DNA of 64,000 nt, from positions 1,287,420,792 to 1,287,484,791 of the forward strand of contig OX336389.2 of NCBI GenBank assembly GCA_946902985.2, written 5' to 3'. A program made the position numbers and the translations under genes. Numbering within the stretch: position 1 is the stretch's first letter; each line of letters starts with the position of its first letter. The notes under the pieces were generated by a model. It searched no databases, was not told the origin of the DNA, and saw only the letters and a program-made list of their open reading frames with translations. This document shows, piece after piece, positions 40,101-46,100 of this stretch. Source of the stretch: Meconema thalassinum. Taxonomy: Eukaryota > Arthropoda > Insecta > Orthoptera > Tettigoniidae.

Positions 40101-43100
40101 TGGTTTCGGCCGTCAAAATCTTGCCTTCTCGGTGTGAACTGTGTCCCTGTGGACTGAGTCTTGGTTTGGTTCCCCTGGCTGTGGTTATTTTGGAGTCCCT
40201 GAACTACCTCTGCCGTGTTGACACATTCCATATTCCTCCTTCCTGTCTGTGGGCTCACCATACTCGTCTCGTCTAAGTGTCTGAGTAATTCTTCGGCTTG
40301 GACTGCGGTTTGAATGTTTCCTGCGACTAATAGTTGTTGGATGTGCATTGGGAGTTGTTTCCCGATGGTTAGAACCATATTTTGCTCGCTAGGCGGGTCG
40401 TCAAAATCTCTGAATTTTACCAACTGCTGGCTGAAGAATTCTGAAAACCGGGTTGGATGCGTACTATGATATTTTCGCGTGTACAGGTCCATCCTTAACC
40501 CTTGCTGTAAAGAAGGGCTCCAAAACTTCTTTAAAAATGCTTCGCGGAATTGAGCCATGTCAGTGAAAGTATACTTAAAGCTTAAAAACCAGGTTAGGCT
40601 TGGTCCTTCTAAAAATTTCTCCACTAGTCTTAATTGTTTCTCAGGGCCGATGTGCTGGTCATTAAAGTAATCAGTTAACTGTCGTAGAAATGCTTTGGGA
40701 GTGGTTCCTGAATGTTCCTTAAATGTATCGGGCTTGAAATCATTACCCCGAATGACTTGGATGACTTGGGCGGGTGCCAAGTTCGGTTGTGGTGTAGAAG
40801 TCTCTCCCCTGTATTGCTGGAAAGCGTTACTCGTTAGTTTGGGACTTTGACCCCGGCTGGTATCCTCAGCCAACTTCAAGCCTGCAGGACTTCCAATACT
40901 TCCCTGCTTCTCCGGTATATTTTCAGCCGAAAATAATGTCGCATTCTCTAAAGATCTAATCTCGTTTTTGATTATTAAATCTGAGTGTTCCTGTAATTTT
41001 GATTTTACATTTTCCTCCAATGCCTGCATTCGCTTTAAAACTGTCAGCCTGTCTTCCTTATTTGCGTGAGCCTGCTGGTCCCAATCTCGCCGGATCCTAC
41101 TTTTCAAGCTGTTAATTTTCTCCTCGTTCCTTTCCTGATTTTTCTCTAGCTCTTCACGTATCTGTTCTCCGACCTCCTCTCTTATAACCTCTTGTGTTTT
41201 TATTAGTTGGCCTTCCAGATTATCCCGAGTCTTAATGAGCTGCTCTCCTACCTCTTCTCTTATGATCTCTTGTGTTTTTACTAGCTGTTCTCCTACTTCT
41301 TGTATTTGCTGTTGTGTTTTGCCTAATTGCTCCTCTAAGTTCTCCCGCAAGTGCATACGTTCGGTTTCGGCCTTAACCTCGACTTTATCAATTTCTTTTA
41401 TTAATTCCAGCACGTTGCTGTCTACCGAATTAATTTGTTGCTGCAATTTTTCTTGGGTTTTCTTCATTCCCGCGGTGTTATTGACACATGCTGCCTCTAT
41501 CTGCTTGAGTTTATCTGCCACCATCTCGTCAAATTGTACTAGCTTATTATCGAACTTCGCCTCCAACTTTTTAATTTCGCCTAACTGTTTGACGTTGTTC
41601 TCCGCAACCTCGCCTGCCAGTTTCTCTACCTTTTTAACGCTCTGATTAATGTCATTAGTGATCTTTCCTAATTGTTCGGTTTGTGTCGTTTGTGTTACCG
41701 CCTGTTCCGACAATTTGTGATTTAGTTCATTTAATTGTTTGTCCGTGTCTAATTTCTGGACCTCTAATTGGACCGAAATATTACCGCTCATGTCATGTAA
41801 TTGTTTTTCGCTCTCTATCTTCTGCGCTTGTAACTGGACCGTAATGTCATTTAATTGTTTATCATTATGCTCCCGCTGGGCTTCTAACTGTTCTTTTAAT
41901 TGTTTATTATTGTCTTCGCTTATTTCCTCCTTCATGTTCTTTAACTGCTCTTCCGTTTTTACGGACATCTGCACTAATTGTTCTTCCGTTTTTATGGACA
42001 TCTGTTCCAACAATGCCTTAATTTCATCAACAATCGCCATTTCACACACACAAATATATTCAGAGAAAACAGGGTCATGGGCCAAGATTTCAGTCATATA
42101 CACGCATACATGTCATAACATTTAAATATTACTGGCTCTAATTTAATGAAAATTTCAGTAACAAAATTTACTGAATAAAATTACACTTATTCCCAAACAA
42201 CAAAATAACCCCTAGTGATCTGCTTTTAAATTCCTAACCAACAGAATTTACGAAACACCAATTAACCGAAGTCAATTAGATGTCAAATATAAGGCAACAC
42301 CTTCCTGCTTTGACTGAGTTCAATAATAATGCAAATATTCTAATTTTTAATGCCGGGCGCCAGAACAGGTTTATAACAAATACAATATCAAATTCTAACC
42401 TTGTTCAATATCTCTAACTTTAGGAACTCAGTGATTTTACTAATGAACATGGCGGTACAACATCGCCTCAATTTACTGAATTTACATGTCCGCTTGACCT
42501 GGCATCATTTCTCAACGAAATAAATATGAGGTCAGCGAAGCAACAACAACAACAATCCCCACTTGGGCAGCCATTTTTGTTTTATGAACCCTTGCAAAGA
42601 AGCATATGAGACTCAGTTTCGGGGGGTGTATCGGTTCATATCGTAAGTTGTTGTCAAAGCGCTTCATTAACTTGCAGGGTAACATATAACAAAATAACAT
42701 GCAGGAAAGAGTGAAGCCAGGGTTAAAACAAATGAATTTAATAAACAAATCACCATATTTACACTCAACAATTAACAAAGTAAAACTCCCATCTGACTCC
42801 CACTTAATAAAAATGCCCAAAAAAAACTAGGCCAAAATCTCTGGAGAGATTAATTACATGGACCAAGTGTCCCTAAAGAAAAATAACAAAAGTGACTATG
42901 TATGCGCGTATGTCGTTCTACATGCTTCACGATGTGTACAAACGAATGCGTGATTCGTCATCATCCAGAATAATCATTCAGACAACGAATCCACATTTCT
43001 TAGAGCTAGACCGACACGGGGGAACACAACTACAATACTTAAAAACTAAACCGACACTTCCTAGACCTAATATAAACAACACAAAAATTTCCGTGTGAAA

Positions 43101-46100
43101 TTGGAATCAAATTGCCGTAGCAACATTTACTGCATAAAAACTTAGGACTTCTCACACAAATCAACACAAGTACATTAACACGTGACCAATAAAAAAAATA
43201 CACATATGACCGCCGTCAAATTTACAAGTACTCTACCACTACACCAGACAGGTGTCACACTAAAATTACATGAATCGAGTCATAAACAAAACAATAGGCT
43301 CACAGCCAACATTTACCTTATTAATACAATATTTTACCCATACAACGTACGAGAAGCCGTTACACACATGGCGAACTCCCAAAATTAATTATGGCTTAAA
43401 AATCACCATCACAATGAACAGGTTTGCTACATGAAAGCTTACAGGGGTCAGTCGGACAATCAGGACTGCCTATCAAAATAAGTCACAGGCAAAACGGGCG
43501 ATTTGTGGAACTCTGCATATCTGTCAACCCACGTGTCAATAACCTCGACCTCCCAGGACATGGGGTCGAATCTCGAAGAAGTGTGCCCCAAAGCACAATA
43601 ATACGTGTGTGTCAGAATAAATATGGACAAGAAACAGCGGTCTCCCTAGAGCACCCTGTCTTTCCATCAAAAAATACAACAACCACAAAAATATGAGGGC
43701 GGTAGGACCTCTACCCCCTCCTCACGTAGAATCACACACACTTGACACAGTAACACACACAATCACACGTATGGGTTTTGACAGACCCTGAAATAAAAAG
43801 ACATAAATATATTCCACTTGCTGGTGCCACCGTTCTATGCCGTGACTAGTTAACCTGAAAAGGACTCAAAAAAAATCTATCAAAATTAGAACGAAGGTGT
43901 TCTATAAATTACATCTTAAGTTGGTGCGCTTGGCAACCCTAATATGAAGAATAACCTGTTCAGCAAATATCTTACAGTAATTACCTCCCATTCCTATCAC
44001 AAATATTAACGTTAATAAAGTACCATTTATCGAATGTAACGGGTTTCGCATTTGCATGGATAAAAATCACGCACGCACGCACGCCGCGCACATTAAATAT
44101 GACTCCAAAGGAAAACAAATATACAACAAACACTTTGGCCACGCGCCAACGGACATTTAAAACATTTAGTGTCGGTGCAAGAAAAACTCTAAACAACAAG
44201 AAAAGAAACATGACTATTTACAAAAGTTCCCCGGCCAAATCTAACTACATAATTGAAATAATTCAATTGTTGTACATCACCGATCAGCTTGTAGAACTTA
44301 TGACATCCTTCTCAGCCCATTTTCCTATGGACATATTAACACTCCATCGTGGTCGTCTGCGTTGAATCGTTGAAGATCATCCCAACTCCAAACCACGTGT
44401 TGAGCATCTTGGTATCGACTCCTTGGCAGAAAAGTTCAATGTTAATTATTTTGACCTAGCTATAATCGCTTGCAGGTTACTCAATTCGCCCACAAATTGT
44501 CCTAATGCGATTAATTGCGAAGAATTGCCCTAGATATCTCGCACACACGCTCAATAAACACATGAAAAATACACTGAAATTTGTACATAAAATATACACC
44601 TCGAGACCACGTCACTGGCTCGATAATAAGTTTAAAATCTTGACTGCCCAGGCAGTCGCTATCTTGCTCGGTATTTCCCTTCTACTCTGTTGACCTTCGC
44701 TCAGGTGAGCGCTAATTAGTACGTTACAAGACTTGCCCCTCAGAGCTGAAATGGTCGTCTTTAAGAAAATGTTACAAGTCACCACGCTCACTGGCGTGAA
44801 ATATTAGCTCACAAAATAAAATTGACTTCAGATAAACTGTACTAGAGCGTTAAAATTCGTTATTACGACTGATGTGAATTTAGCTCCTCAGAGCTCACAA
44901 ATAAAAATAACTTCAACTAATTCAGAGCGTTAAAATCGCTATACAAACGGGCGTGAAGTTAGCCTCTCAAGGCTCCAAAACGAATGACTTTGAATAATTT
45001 CGAGCGTTAAAATATCGTTGCACAAACGGGCGTGAAGTTAGCCTCTCAAGGCTCCAAAACGAATGACTTAGAGTAGCGTCATGCCAAACTATTTATTAGA
45101 AACTGACAGGGGACGGAGGAGTGGGGTGGAATTGGATAAAAATTTCCAGACTTTTTATCTCACAAATATGGGACTAGTGTCAATCTTCTTCAAATAAATC
45201 AAACGTCTCAATGCACTCGTGCGGAGATCGGTCCGATCGTCGGTTCTTTAGATAATCAATTCCGCGGGCTTTTTACTACTGACGCTGTCCATCGCGTGAT
45301 CATGGCTTGGTCTCTCGTGATTGGCTGATTCAATCGTAGGTTCGTTGCAAGTGACTCGTGATCATTCCTTTATGCTTCCAATTCTGGTGCAAGTAGTTGC
45401 TCAATTTGGCCTTGAACCCGGCTAAATCTGACCGTCCCCAAAGAATAGCTACCAGCTCTGCTCCTGTTGCAATCATTACGAAACGCTAGCCTGCCTTTTA
45501 TCCATGTCCACTTCCTCAAGTACTGCCTGGGCTGCAGTAATAATAATAATAAATATGAATACTTATTTATCGTAGATCCATAAGGGTTCAATATATATAT
45601 ATATATATATTCTGTATATTGTCTGCCGCTAAAGTATAATTTTTATAAGCCTGAATTGTGTGTAACAGCAATAAGATGGTGGTAAAGGAATATAGTTTTA
45701 GGCAGTTCAATATACAACATTGTGAGGTACAGAAATTTAAAATGGGAATGTACAGTATCTCAGTGGGATGTTATGACTAGTAATACGTTGGAAATGTATG
45801 CAGTTCATGATCACTCTCTGTAGTTGTTTGACATGCCAGTAACATGTTCCATCAGGCATTAACAACTGATACTTGAGTTAAGTTTGTCGCTTAACAGTCC
45901 TCTTTAGTGATGTACTAAGAAGTTGTTGCTACTGCTGTTAAGTCAGTTGGTCTCGTGGTTCTTACTTCTGATGAGTAGTATCTGATTTCTATGAATGAGA
46001 ACTCGTTGGTTAGTTTGTAGATGTATTTATTAATCTTTGACAATCCAATATATACAAGTTAACACCAGACAGTCAACCTGTTTAGTTGCTGCTGTAACTG

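Larger units (their letters stand above)
32907..45590 (-). mobile_element. Young Gypsy LTR retrotransposon with 3.0-kb LTRs
   Basis: Two direct repeats (32907-35910 and 42585-45590) start TGAACCCTT and end AAGGGTTCA, and differ at only some 25 positions by eye (under 1%). Between them, on the - strand, lie a tRNA-type primer site, gag and pol. The element sits in an (AT)n tract (32892-32906, 45591-45612), so the short target duplication cannot be told from the microsatellite. Total length is 12.7 kb. No envelope-like ORF is seen. It lies in the last ENOSF1 intron, antisense to the gene. Confidence 0.93.

Noticed and set aside
41235..42125. Cys/Ser-rich open frames on the + strand opposite the Gypsy Gag
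   Set aside because: Antisense of the coiled-coil Gag; cysteine richness is an artefact of the complementary codons.
45965..45990. Further hammerhead (ctgatgagtag)
   Set aside because: Only the first core box is present; no stem II or GAAA box follows.
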